From contig PCAT01000074.1 in assembly GCA_002730655.1 (NCBI GenBank), forward strand, positions 1 to 24,215: a stretch of 24,215 bases of DNA. Direction: 5' to 3'. Numbering within the stretch: position 1 is the first letter of the stretch; each line of letters starts with the position of its first letter. Of the stretch, positions 5,830 through 14,281 are shown piece by piece. The notes beneath the pieces were generated by a model. It had not been told where the DNA came from and did no database searches. It was given only the letters and a program-made list of their open reading frames with translations. The position numbers were made by a program, and so were the translations under genes. The stretch is from Balneola sp. GTDB taxonomy: Bacteria > Bacteroidota > Rhodothermia > Balneolales > Balneolaceae.

Positions 5830-8394
5830 ATGCTACTATTATCCACTACCCCTACCATGTTTAAAGCTTATAGATCACAGTTATCTATCGGTTTTTTAGG
5901 AGTTCTGGTGCTTTTTATTTTTATGGCCGATAAAACTCAAGCACAAGGATTCACCGCAGAGCATCTTCAAAATCCATCCGAATTTTTAGGTTATGAATTG
6001 GGAACACAGTGGACTCCACATCACAAAGTAATGGATTATGTACAGCACTTAGCAGAGCATTCTGAGATGGTGACGGCCTTCAATTATGGTACTACCTACG
6101 AAGGTCGAGAGTTAGTGTATTTGGTAATTAGTTCCGAAGAAAATCAGCAGAATATGGAGGAAATAAGGCAAAATAATTTACGCCGAATTGGCTTAGAATC
6201 CGGTGAAACCTCCGGAGCAGTCGTTCCCATTGTTTGGTTAAGCTATAATGTGCATGGCAATGAAACATCCTCCAGTGAGGCCGCCTTATACACTATGCAT
6301 ACCTTAGTTACGGAATACCAAGATTGGTTGATGGATGTCGTGGTTGTTATTGATCCTATGGTAAACCCAGACGGTCGTGAACGGTATGTGAACTGGAACA
6401 AAACGGTAACAGGGGCGCAATTTAACCCCAATCATGAAGCCATGGAGCATCATGAGCCTTGGCCAGGTGGCAGGACCAATCACTATATGTTCGATTTAAA
6501 TAGAGATTGGGCTTGGCAAACCCAGACTGAAACCCAACAGCGTATCAAAGAGTATTTGGAGTGGATGCCCATGGTGCATGTCGATTTTCATGAGCAAAGT
6601 TATAACTCTCCTTACTACTTCGCACCAGCGGCAGAGCCCTATCACTATGCCATTACTGATTGGCAACGGGAGCTACAGACCTTAATAGGCCAAAACCATG
6701 CTTCCTATTTTGATCAGAATAATTGGTTGTACTTTACACGTGAACTATTTGATTTATTTTACCCAAGTTATGGGGATACATGGCCTACTTTTAATGGGGC
6801 TATTGGGATGACTTATGAACAAGCAGGGCACAGCTTTGCCGGTTTAGGCGTACTAACCGACGAGGGAGATACCTTAACATTGTATGATCGAATGATTCAT
6901 CATGCAACATCTGGATTATCAACCATAGAAACGCTAGTTAATCAAAAAGATCGGGTTTTGGCTGAATTTCAGAAGTACTTTGACACCACCCGTAAAAATG
7001 GCTCTGGTAATTATAAAACCTTTGTGGTAAAACGCAGCAGCAATCCAGACAATACCACTCGACTCCTACGCTATTTACTTGATCAAAAAATTGAGGTGCA
7101 ACAGGCGGTGAATCAAGTCCGAGCGAGTGGTTATGATTACCAGAATGGTGAGGTTGGACGAGTAGCGATAGAAAAAGGCGATTATATTATACATACCTAT
7201 CAGCCTCAGGGCACCTTGGTTAGGGTGTTATTTGAGCCTAAACCTGAATTAACTGATTCACTTAGCTATGATATCACTGCATGGGAGGCACATTATTCTT
7301 TTGGTGTTGAGGGTTATGCCATCCAGGGACAAGTTGAAGTGGAGCCGATTGGTTTTGATACTGAATCTGAACTCACACCGGTGTTGAGTAAGCCGTATGC
7401 CTATTTAGTTGAATGGACGTCCTTTGATGATGCGCAGTTTCTGGCCTATATACTCAAGCAAGGAGTTCGTGCTCGTTACTCCGAGCATTCCTTCAGTATT
7501 CAGGGAAAAAATTATAATAATGGCACCTTAATCATTACTCGAAACGGTAATGAGTCGTTAGGAATGGGTTTCGATGAAATAGTGAAAGAAGCCGCTTTGG
7601 TATATAACCGAGAATTAAGGCCAGTAAATACAGGATTGGTCACGCAAGGTAAAGATTTTGGGTCATCTTCGGTTCATTTTATAGAAGCACCAAGAGTGGG
7701 AGTGTTAGCTGGTGAAGGAACATCGGGGAATATGGTAGGACATATATGGCATTTTTTTGATCAGCAACTAAACTACCCGGTTACGATGATTCCCGTAGAT
7801 GTTGCCACTCGTATGGACTGGACTGAATTTGATGTGATTATACTGCCAAGTGGATCCTATGGATATTCGCTTAGTGATGATAATCTCTCTGAAATTAGGG
7901 ATTGGGTTCGTGGCGGTGGCAAGCTAGTTGCTGTGGACGGCGCCAACGGATTTTTAGCAGGTAAAGATGGCTTTGAGCTAACTCGAAAGAACAGGTCAGA
8001 CGAAGATGAGGACAACCTAGAAGATCGGCTGCAACGATACGCAGACGCAGAACGTAATTCTGTAGTGAACTTTAACACGGGTGCAATTTACGCTCTTGAA
8101 ATGGATCCGACACATCCCTTAGCCTTTGGATATCAAGAGCAGTATATGTCGCTGAAATTAGGTTCAGCGGCTTATGAGTATCTAGAAAATGGGTGGAATG
8201 TTGGAGTGGTAAAAGATGGAGCTCCAAGAAGTGGTTTTGTCGGCTATAAAGCCCAGCAAATCATTCATGAATCGTTGTCTTATGGTGTTCAGCCCATGGG
8301 TCAGGGTCAGGTGGTCTACATGATAGATAACCCGTTTTTCCGAGGATTTTGGCACAACGGGAAGCTGCTGATTAGCAATGCTGTATTCTTTTAG
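5830..8394 (+). CDS. Secreted zinc carboxypeptidase, M14 family, with C-terminal GATase1-like domain
   Basis: This 854-residue exported enzyme should trim peptides outside the cytoplasm. The signal peptide has a hydrophobic core at about 18-32 and a likely cut after TQA (38). Starting at Met10 (base 5857) gives a more ordinary signal peptide than Met1. The M14 domain (about 60-375) has the zinc ligands H142 and E145 in VHGNE and H254 in DFHE, plus NPDGRER (179-185) and DLNRDW (222-227). Glu330 in TYEQAG is placed like the catalytic Glu. Residues 390-610 form a linker region. Residues 622-710 read as a GATase1/ThuA-like Rossmann fold (RVGVLAGEG ... FDVIILPSG ... WVRGGGKLVAV) without an obvious catalytic Cys. 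It shares a 107-nt divergent intergenic region with polX and converges with the aminotransferase gene. Confidence 0.9.
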   Translation: MLLLSTTPTMFKAYRSQLSIGFLGVLVLFIFMADKTQAQGFTAEHLQNPSEFLGYELGTQWTPHHKVMDYVQHLAEHSEMVTAFNYGTTYEGRELVYLVISSEENQQNMEEIRQNNLRRIGLESGETSGAVVPIVWLSYNVHGNETSSSEAALYTMHTLVTEYQDWLMDVVVVIDPMVNPDGRERYVNWNKTVTGAQFNPNHEAMEHHEPWPGGRTNHYMFDLNRDWAWQTQTETQQRIKEYLEWMPMVHVDFHEQSYNSPYYFAPAAEPYHYAITDWQRELQTLIGQNHASYFDQNNWLYFTRELFDLFYPSYGDTWPTFNGAIGMTYEQAGHSFAGLGVLTDEGDTLTLYDRMIHHATSGLSTIETLVNQKDRVLAEFQKYFDTTRKNGSGNYKTFVVKRSSNPDNTTRLLRYLLDQKIEVQQAVNQVRASGYDYQNGEVGRVAIEKGDYIIHTYQPQGTLVRVLFEPKPELTDSLSYDITAWEAHYSFGVEGYAIQGQVEVEPIGFDTESELTPVLSKPYAYLVEWTSFDDAQFLAYILKQGVRARYSEHSFSIQGKNYNNGTLIITRNGNESLGMGFDEIVKEAALVYNRELRPVNTGLVTQGKDFGSSSVHFIEAPRVGVLAGEGTSGNMVGHIWHFFDQQLNYPVTMIPVDVATRMDWTEFDVIILPSGSYGYSLSDDNLSEIRDWVRGGGKLVAVDGANGFLAGKDGFELTRKNRSDEDEDNLEDRLQRYADAERNSVVNFNTGAIYALEMDPTHPLAFGYQEQYMSLKLGSAAYEYLENGWNVGVVKDGAPRSGFVGYKAQQIIHESLSYGVQPMGQGQVVYMIDNPFFRGFWHNGKLLISNAVFF

Positions 8395-8442
8395 TTAAGC
8401 GGAAGAAAATAAAAGGCATTTTAATTAGAAGTTTTTTTGCAG

Positions 8443-9636
8443 TTAGCTTAGTCTTGCTAACCCATGTTTAAATCGATTCATAGCCTCCACTAGTTCATCC
8501 ATGGATGCAGCATAACTCATCCGTAATCCATTTGGCTCACCAAAAGCATCTCCAGGCACCAAGGCTAATCCAGACTCATCTAGTAAATAAAGGCACAAAT
8601 CGGTTGAACTTTGAACGGGTTTGCCTAAAGGTGTACTGGAATTTAAATAACTAGAAATATCTGGGAATACATAAAATGCACCACCTGGGCTAAAGCAGCT
8701 AACCCCCTCAATACCATTTAATTGCTCAACCATAAAATTACGACGTTCTTTAAATGAGGCTCTCATTTCCAAAACTTTGTCTAATGTACCGGAGTAGGCT
8801 GCGAGACCAGCGGCCTGAGAAATGGAGGAAGGTGCAGAGGTCTCTTGGCTTTGAATCTTAGCTACCGCTTTTACTAATTCTTTTGGGCCAGCAAGATACC
8901 CTAATCGCCAACCAGTCATTGCAAATCCTTTAGAAAAACCATTGATTAAAGCGACTCTATCCTTGAGATCAGGAGCAACATTCAATAAACTAATATGCTC
9001 GTCATCAAAGACAATGTATTCGTAGATTTCATCCGATATAATCGAAATATTAGGGTGCTTACGCAGTACGTTCGCCAAACATTCTAGGTCCTTCTTACTA
9101 TAACAAGAACCAGTCGGATTAGATGGCGAACAAAGTATAAGTACTCGAGTTTTATCGGTAATAGCTACTTCTAATTGTTCTGGCGTAAGCCTGTAATTAT
9201 TTTCAAAAGAGGTTCTTACGGGCACGGTTATACCTTGGGCAAGTCGTGTCATTGCGGGATAGGAAACCCAATATGGCGCAGGGATAATCACTTCATCTCC
9301 AGGGTTAATCATCGCTAAAAGGGAGAAACCAACTGATTGCTTCGCGCCATTAGAGCACACAATTTGATCTGGTGAATAATCGAGTCCATTGTCACGTTTT
9401 AACTTTGTACAAATGGCATCTCTTAGTTCGGGGGTGCCGGTATTCATGGTATATCCATGCTCCCCATTTCGAATGGCTTCTACCGCGCCATCACATATAA
9501 AGGTAGGCGTAGGGAAATCAGGTTCGCCAGCACTTAATGAAATTATGGATTTTCCTTCGCGCTGGAGCTCTTTGGCTCGACCAGTAATTTTTAAGGTGGC
9601 TGACGGTTGCAATTCTAATGCGCGTGATGAGATCAT
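8443..9636 (-). CDS. Pyridoxal-phosphate aminotransferase, aspartate aminotransferase type
   Basis: This 397-residue fold-type I class I/II aminotransferase most resembles the bacterial 1-beta aspartate aminotransferases, which move the amino group between aspartate and 2-oxoglutarate. The N-terminus has SAGEPDFPTP (35-44). Cofactor contacts are SPSNPTG (170-176), D202 and Y205 in SDEIYEY, and K236 in GFSKGFAMTGWRLGY (the Schiff-base lysine). R372 in LRMSYA is placed to bind the substrate alpha-carboxylate. Prephenate or other amino donors cannot be excluded from sequence alone. It is the last gene of the minus-strand cluster and starts 16 nt after the coaD stop, so it is probably cotranscribed with coaD and rsmD. 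Confidence 0.9.
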   Translation of the reverse strand: MISSRALELQPSATLKITGRAKELQREGKSIISLSAGEPDFPTPTFICDGAVEAIRNGEHGYTMNTGTPELRDAICTKLKRDNGLDYSPDQIVCSNGAKQSVGFSLLAMINPGDEVIIPAPYWVSYPAMTRLAQGITVPVRTSFENNYRLTPEQLEVAITDKTRVLILCSPSNPTGSCYSKKDLECLANVLRKHPNISIISDEIYEYIVFDDEHISLLNVAPDLKDRVALINGFSKGFAMTGWRLGYLAGPKELVKAVAKIQSQETSAPSSISQAAGLAAYSGTLDKVLEMRASFKERRNFMVEQLNGIEGVSCFSPGGAFYVFPDISSYLNSSTPLGKPVQSSTDLCLYLLDESGLALVPGDAFGEPNGLRMSYAASMDELVEAMNRFKHGLARLS

Positions 9637-9652
9637 TGGTGAATTAAAGTAG

Positions 9653-10153
9653 CTAAGGTGATGAGTTTTGAAGTTTTTCTTTAAGTGCTTTTTCTACATG
9701 TTTTGGGACGAATGAGTTTAAATCACCCCCCCAAAAAGCAACTTCCTTTACTAAGGATGCCGATATAAAGGTCAGTTGTTCATCTGGCATTAAGAAAATG
9801 GTATCAATGTTGGGAGCAAGTCTTTTATTGGTTAAGGCCATTCTAAATTCATATTCAAAATCAGATATTTGACGTACTCCTCTAATTAGAGTATGAGCCC
9901 CCATTTTTTTTGCATGATCCACTAAAAGTCCTGTAAATTGAGTTATTTCAACTCGAGTACCCCATTGAGTTCCTATTAGGCATTCTTCGATGAGCCGAAT
10001 TCGCTCCTTACCGTTAAAGATCGACTCTTTTTCGTTGTTCACCGCCACGGTTACGATGACTTTTTCAAATAAGTTAGTAGCACGCTGTAAAATATCAAGA
10101 TGTCCATTGGTGAATGGGTCAAAAGATCCGGGATATAATGCAATATGTTTCAT
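9653..10153 (-). CDS. coaD: Phosphopantetheine adenylyltransferase
   Basis: This 166-residue cytoplasmic enzyme joins 4'-phosphopantetheine and ATP to give dephospho-CoA, the penultimate step of coenzyme A synthesis. It has the full family layout. The nucleotidyl-transfer motif is YPGSFDPFTNGH (7-18). RGVRQISDFEYEF follows near 95-107, and ISASLVKEVAFWGGD comes near the C-terminus. Length is normal. Its ATG overlaps the rsmD stop by 4 nt (ATGA at 10150-10153), which suggests translational coupling. The pairing of rsmD and coaD is common in many bacteria. Confidence 0.96.
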   Translation of the reverse strand: MKHIALYPGSFDPFTNGHLDILQRATNLFEKVIVTVAVNNEKESIFNGKERIRLIEECLIGTQWGTRVEITQFTGLLVDHAKKMGAHTLIRGVRQISDFEYEFRMALTNKRLAPNIDTIFLMPDEQLTFISASLVKEVAFWGGDLNSFVPKHVEKALKEKLQNSSP

Positions 10154-10707
10154 GATTTTGAATCTACCGCTTGTACTTGAAAAATACTAACCGTAGTACG
10201 CCCATAGGCTTTACTAAAAAAGCAATTAGAGTCGTCAGTATAACTATGATACTTATCATGCTCTAGAAGTAACCAGCCTGTAGGACTTAGCCAACCATTG
10301 GTCAATATTTGTTCAATCATTTGTTCCATCCATTCGTATTTATAAGGAGGATCGCAAAAAATAAAATCAAAGGCCTGAGGAGGGCTTTTTAAAAATTGCT
10401 GAACATCAATGGTTATGGTTCGCACTTGATGTTCGATATCCCATGAGCGTGAAATTTTTTCAATAAGTTTAACGTTGGCGTGATTCAAATCAATCGCAAG
10501 TACTTCTCGAGCACCTCTTGATATAGCTTCAAATCCTAAATTACCAGAACCTGCAAATAAGTCTAGTACTCTTGTACCTTCAATGTATTTATAGGCTTCT
10601 ATTTTATTGAATATACTTTCTTTTGTCCGATCGGTCGTCGGTCTTACATCTAATCCTTTGGGTATTTCAAAACGTCTTCCTTTTAAAGAGCCTGTAATTA
10701 TTCGCAT
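10150..10707 (-). CDS. rsmD: 16S rRNA guanine-N2 methyltransferase (RsmD family)
   Basis: This 185-residue SAM-dependent methyltransferase should modify G966 of 16S rRNA (E. coli numbering) on the 30S subunit. It begins with the family motif MRIITGSLKGRRFEIPKG and has RPTTDRTKESIFN (22-34). The SAM-binding loop is LDLFAGSGNLGFEAISRGA (48-66), and the catalytic DPPY motif is near 119-122. Length is standard. The gene overlaps coaD by 4 nt. Upstream, 95 nt separate it from the DUF3822-like gene, enough for a separate promoter, but I saw no clear one. Confidence 0.95.
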   Translation of the reverse strand: MRIITGSLKGRRFEIPKGLDVRPTTDRTKESIFNKIEAYKYIEGTRVLDLFAGSGNLGFEAISRGAREVLAIDLNHANVKLIEKISRSWDIEHQVRTITIDVQQFLKSPPQAFDFIFCDPPYKYEWMEQMIEQILTNGWLSPTGWLLLEHDKYHSYTDDSNCFFSKAYGRTTVSIFQVQAVDSKS

Positions 10708-10771
10708 TAGTACTTTTGTTTGGTCGAATGTCGTTAGAAACTGTCTCCATGATTTATCATCAACTCATTAG

Positions 10772-10804
10772 AGTCGCATTTTTAGGAGTAAAGTTAGAGC
10801 GACT
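10772..10804. repeat. Inverted repeat between the DUF3822-like gene and rsmD
   Basis: AGTCGC (10772-10777) and GCGACT (10799-10804) are perfect inverted 6-mers 21 nt apart. The second arm overlaps the stop codon of the upstream gene. There is no T run, so it is not a standard terminator. It could be a weak mRNA structure or coincidence. Confidence 0.25.
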
Positions 10805-11666
10805 AAGACAAATCTAAGCTTAGCATGATAGCAGGAAAAGCAGTTGCAAGGTCAAATCCATAGGTTTCTTCTTCTGCATTTATTCCCATTATTTCTAAAG
10901 AATTTAAGACTATTTGTCCAGAATTATGATCAATGAATGATTGTAATTGTTTGGCTACTTCATGGGTTTGTTCCCCATAAAAATAAACATGCTCGTGGAG
11001 TCCTCGCATCCACGGCGAGTGTTCTGCATGTTGTAGCCATAAGTAGGATATATCTTGTGGATCATCAAAGCGAATATAGGTAGCAGCCCTGAAACGGCCT
11101 AATATATAAGATGAGATACTGATAGATCGCGCATGACAACCGATTAATAAAAACGAACCACCTGGGCGGTGATGAATCGACCATATTTCACCAATTTCAA
11201 AGTCACTACAGCACTCATTTATTGCGACTTGATCACTAAAGCTTTGATAATTTTTTATCAGTTGAGCTCGGCGTAAACAAAGAAACTTGAAGCGAGTTTT
11301 GCTAACAGTATGCCATGTTGCCTCAATGTTTTCTCGAGGTACTCCTTTCATTAGTATTGCAATGTGCTGTTCCCTCTCTATTGAATCATCATATACAACC
11401 TTGGGTAATGCAGTCCAGCATTCCTGGGTTGGCTCGGTTAGCAAGCGGATACTCTCAAGGCGGAATTCTTTTTCAAGACCTGTAAATACGGCTTTCAACT
11501 GAATGCCTGCATCAGAAGAAGGCTTATCTAGTGCTTCCGATATATCAAAACTGAATTCATAGGAGCCTAATTGCTGAATGGTATTTTTTGCATCTTTCTC
11601 AGCAACCGAATACAGCATCCGACCTGAAAAAAAACAGACTCCCAAATTGGAGATCTTTTCTTCCAT
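10803..11666 (-). CDS. Uncharacterised protein, possibly a divergent DUF3822 member
   Basis: This 287-residue soluble protein has no signal peptide or membrane segment. I do not see catalytic motifs. In Bacteroidota a DUF3822 protein of similar size is often encoded directly beside rsmD and coaD, as here. The C-terminal phrases HVYFYGEQ and FPAIMLSLDLS are compatible with that family, so the assignment rests mainly on context and length. Such proteins have been suggested to adopt an actin/hexokinase-like fold, but nothing here proves activity. Its ATG overlaps the stop of the preceding pseudopilin-like gene by one base (TAATG at 11664-11668), which indicates coupling between the two. Role unknown. 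Confidence 0.5.
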   Translation of the reverse strand: MEEKISNLGVCFFSGRMLYSVAEKDAKNTIQQLGSYEFSFDISEALDKPSSDAGIQLKAVFTGLEKEFRLESIRLLTEPTQECWTALPKVVYDDSIEREQHIAILMKGVPRENIEATWHTVSKTRFKFLCLRRAQLIKNYQSFSDQVAINECCSDFEIGEIWSIHHRPGGSFLLIGCHARSISISSYILGRFRAATYIRFDDPQDISYLWLQHAEHSPWMRGLHEHVYFYGEQTHEVAKQLQSFIDHNSGQIVLNSLEIMGINAEEETYGFDLATAFPAIMLSLDLS

Positions 11667-12142
11667 TAATTCCAGTTAGGGGCATTTCTCATGGTTGTTC
11701 TAGATAGACTTCCAACCGCATCGTCTGTCATTGGATCTTCTAAAAGATACAATGGTGGGCGAATAGTGTCGTTTCTAGTGTATAAAAACCGAAGAGTAGT
11801 GTCTCTAGGATTTACCACCATAGTTTTAGGGGAGTACTGAAGTGGGGGTATTTGGCGAAATAATGAATCACCCATTGAAATCATTAAAGAATCTGTACTC
11901 AAATATGTCACTATACTATCCAAACCACCTTCAGTTGGAGGAAAATGTCCATATCGAGCCTCATAATTTACAATAGCATCTTTTAAGGTCAGCATTCGAG
12001 TACGAACACGTTCAGTTTCAGCTTTTTGTTCTTCGACCACTTTGTATGGTGTGACTATAGAATTGTATAACAACCACGATAATAAAATGATGATAATTCC
12101 AAGTACAGCACTTAGTATCTTATTTCGTTCATCTATGTTCAT
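11666..12142 (-). CDS. Single-pass membrane protein with a pseudopilin-like (GspG-type) periplasmic domain
   Basis: From the ATG at 12142 this gives 158 residues (MNIDERNKILSAVLG...). A TTG at 12157 would add five. A membrane helix covers about residues 8-27, followed by a charged alpha-helical stretch. The segment NYEARYGHFPPTEGGLDSIV near 58-77 resembles the GspG/type II pseudopilin pattern of helix, Y..x.GxYPPTExGLxxLV. The rest is an all-beta-looking tail with DTTLRFLYTRND. The usual prepilin leader (a G before F at the start of the helix, and Glu5) is absent, so it is unlikely to be processed or assembled like a classical pilin. It is the first gene of the minus cluster and is coupled by a 1-nt overlap to the next. 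Function unknown. Confidence 0.6.
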   Translation of the reverse strand: MNIDERNKILSAVLGIIIILLSWLLYNSIVTPYKVVEEQKAETERVRTRMLTLKDAIVNYEARYGHFPPTEGGLDSIVTYLSTDSLMISMGDSLFRQIPPLQYSPKTMVVNPRDTTLRFLYTRNDTIRPPLYLLEDPMTDDAVGSLSRTTMRNAPNWN

Positions 12143-12219
12143 GGGGGGATGGATCAATTAATTAGTGAATCAGAATCAAAAAATTTATATCAAATCAAAA
12201 TACATTCACACCCTGTTAT

Positions 12220-13563
12220 ATGCAACCAATGGTATCCATGAAATCGTATGATAAAAAAATTGTTAATCTAGCTATTCCCAATATCATTAGTAACCTCTCA
12301 GTACCCATACTAGGGGTGGTAGACACTGCAATTATTGGGCGGTTAGATGAACTATACTATTTGGGGGCCATCGCCGTTGGAAGCCTCGTTTTTGATTTTA
12401 TTTTTTGGGGTTTTGGATTTTTGAGAATGGGAACAACGGGTTTGGTCGCGCAGGCATTAGGGGCGTCTAACCATCAAATGACTCGAAATCTTTGGCTAAG
12501 AGGGGTCCTTTTTGGATCTCTACTTGGGTGTGCATTGGTAGCGCTACGGAATCCTATTACTCATTGGTCCCTTATCATTATCTCTCCTAGTGAAGAAGTG
12601 GTATTTTACGCCACCGAATATATTAGAATACGTATATGGGCTGCTCCAGCCACTTTACTATTATATGGGTTAAATGGATGGTTTCTAGGTATGCAAAATG
12701 CCAAAATTCCCATGATTGTAACTGTAGTTCTAAACATGATAAATCTAGCATTAAACATATTATTTGTATTGGTGCTTGATTGGAAGGTCAAAGGCATTGC
12801 TTTGGGAAGTGTGATAGCAAGTTATCTTGCCTTATTTTTAGCATTAAGTATCTTTTTTCAGTTCTATGCAAAATATTGGGAATCGGGATGGTCAGGAGAA
12901 TGGCGAAATAGTACATTTTGGGAACTATCAAGCTGGAAAGAATGGCTTGGCGTGAATAGAGATATCTTCATCAGAACACTCTGCTTAATTTTTGCCTATG
13001 CTTATTTTACCACTATATCTGCCAGAGCTGGCGATTTAGTTTTGGCTACCAATACCATTTTATTGCAATTCTGGCATATTAGCTCTTACGGAATTGATGG
13101 GTTTGCCTATGCTGCAGAAAGTTTATCGGGTATTTATTGGGGCCAAAAAAATACCGAAGCGTTCAAGCAAATTGTAAAAAAGACTATGCAATGGGGCTTT
13201 GGACTAGGTATTAGTCTAAGTGCATTTTTTTATCTTGGATTTGAACCTTTATTTATGCTCTTCACAGATACATGTGCTGTAGTTGAACAAGCTCAATATA
13301 TTATGCTTTATACCGTCATTGCCCCAATAGTAAATAGTGTATGCTTTATTTGGGATGGGATCTTCGTGGGAACTTCTAATACGAAATCACTCAGAAATAC
13401 GATGGTTATAGCAACATTTTTGATATATGTTCCCCTTCACTTACTCATTGTACCCTATACGGGTATACATGCGATATGGATTGCGATGATTATTTTTATG
13501 TTTGCGAGAGGGATTCTGTTAAGTATTACGGCGCATCATTATTTTTCTATCAAACGGGACTAG
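12220..13563 (+). CDS. MATE family efflux transporter, DinF-like
   Basis: This protein of up to 447 residues is an integral inner-membrane cation/drug antiporter with about 12 hydrophobic segments. The first helix region reads AIPNIISNLSVPILGVVDTAIIG, with the acidic residue Asp35 typical of DinF-type MATE proteins. GASNHQ marks the first cytoplasmic loop, and the second half repeats the pattern from about residue 245. Substrate cannot be told from sequence; toxic organic cations or metabolites exchanged for H+ or Na+ are typical. Three Met codons open the frame (12220, 12229, 12238). Met7 (MKSYDKKIVNLA) is a likely true start because the family usually begins a few residues before the first helix. 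It is divergent from the minus cluster across 77 nt. Confidence 0.9.
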   Translation: MQPMVSMKSYDKKIVNLAIPNIISNLSVPILGVVDTAIIGRLDELYYLGAIAVGSLVFDFIFWGFGFLRMGTTGLVAQALGASNHQMTRNLWLRGVLFGSLLGCALVALRNPITHWSLIIISPSEEVVFYATEYIRIRIWAAPATLLLYGLNGWFLGMQNAKIPMIVTVVLNMINLALNILFVLVLDWKVKGIALGSVIASYLALFLALSIFFQFYAKYWESGWSGEWRNSTFWELSSWKEWLGVNRDIFIRTLCLIFAYAYFTTISARAGDLVLATNTILLQFWHISSYGIDGFAYAAESLSGIYWGQKNTEAFKQIVKKTMQWGFGLGISLSAFFYLGFEPLFMLFTDTCAVVEQAQYIMLYTVIAPIVNSVCFIWDGIFVGTSNTKSLRNTMVIATFLIYVPLHLLIVPYTGIHAIWIAMIIFMFARGILLSITAHHYFSIKRD

Positions 13564-13651
13564 TAGAAGTAAACTTATCTGTTAGCATTGAATTCACGAA
13601 TTAGGTATTATTGTTGTATGTACTATTTGCCAAACGAACTTTAGAATTTGT

Positions 13652-14002
13652 ATGAAATACACTCAAAATTTTTTCTTTCTTTGTAAAACCCCACTTAGTG
13701 CGGAAAGCCCATCCGATGTAGAGGTTATTACCAAGGCAACTTCTAGTGAAGATTTCCCTCGAGTCTTCAAAAAGTTTGAGAACTGCCGATCTCATGCTTT
13801 CAATGAAGACAAAATATATAGTGTGGTCCGGGCTGATGATATTTACGAATTAGTTCGAACCAATAATGAAAAGTTGGCAAAAGAAGAAGCATTTGAAAAG
13901 GCACAGCTTGAGATTATTACCAATTTACAACATCGTGTTATGCAAGGTAAAGATGCCAATGCAAAAGCTATCCTAAAAGAAGTATATGGCATAGATACCT
14001 GA
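13652..14002 (+). CDS. Uncharacterised 116-residue protein
   Basis: The N-terminus (MKYTQNFFFLCKTPLSAESPSD) is hydrophobic for only about seven residues, so no membrane segment or clear signal peptide is present. Residues 70-116 are rich in Lys/Glu/Ala and likely helical, perhaps a short coiled coil (KLAKEEAFEKAQLEIITNLQ). I recognise no family. It lies 88 nt after the MATE gene and could be its cotranscribed partner or a separate gene. Its stop TGA (14000-14002) is followed by only a 12-codon ATG frame. A 64-codon frame on the other strand (13601-13795) covers its first part, but the + frame is longer and better placed. Confidence 0.55.
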   Translation: MKYTQNFFFLCKTPLSAESPSDVEVITKATSSEDFPRVFKKFENCRSHAFNEDKIYSVVRADDIYELVRTNNEKLAKEEAFEKAQLEIITNLQHRVMQGKDANAKAILKEVYGIDT

Positions 14003-14281
14003 TGCTACTCTTCTTGGTTGAGGCTATTATATTTTGCTGAAGTGTGATTTAAATTTTTTCAGGTCATAATTGTTTCATGGAGAATTCGATAGCAATAGTC
14101 TTAACTTTACATTGCAAAAAGCTCTTATTTAAATTTATAAACCGTAAATTTTTCATTTTTTAGTAAAATTAGCTAATCTTAAGTCTACTGAAGCAAAGTT
14201 AAAAAGTTTATTTTTTACTTCGCGTTAATTACGAACTATAGGAAAGGAAGGTTGGTAAACGACCTGGAACGGTGTTAACAT

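Noticed and set aside
7857..8078. 73-codon minus frame in the M14 gene
   Set aside because: Antisense shadow with a low-complexity Ser/Arg composition.
9389..9652. 87-codon + frame across the aminotransferase start
   Set aside because: Antisense to the conserved AGEPDFP region.
13601..13795. 64-codon minus frame
   Set aside because: Overlaps the longer 116-codon + frame and shows no better coding features.
14002..14040. 12-codon ATG frame overlapping the stop of the 116-residue gene (TGATG)
   Set aside because: Too short to support as a gene.
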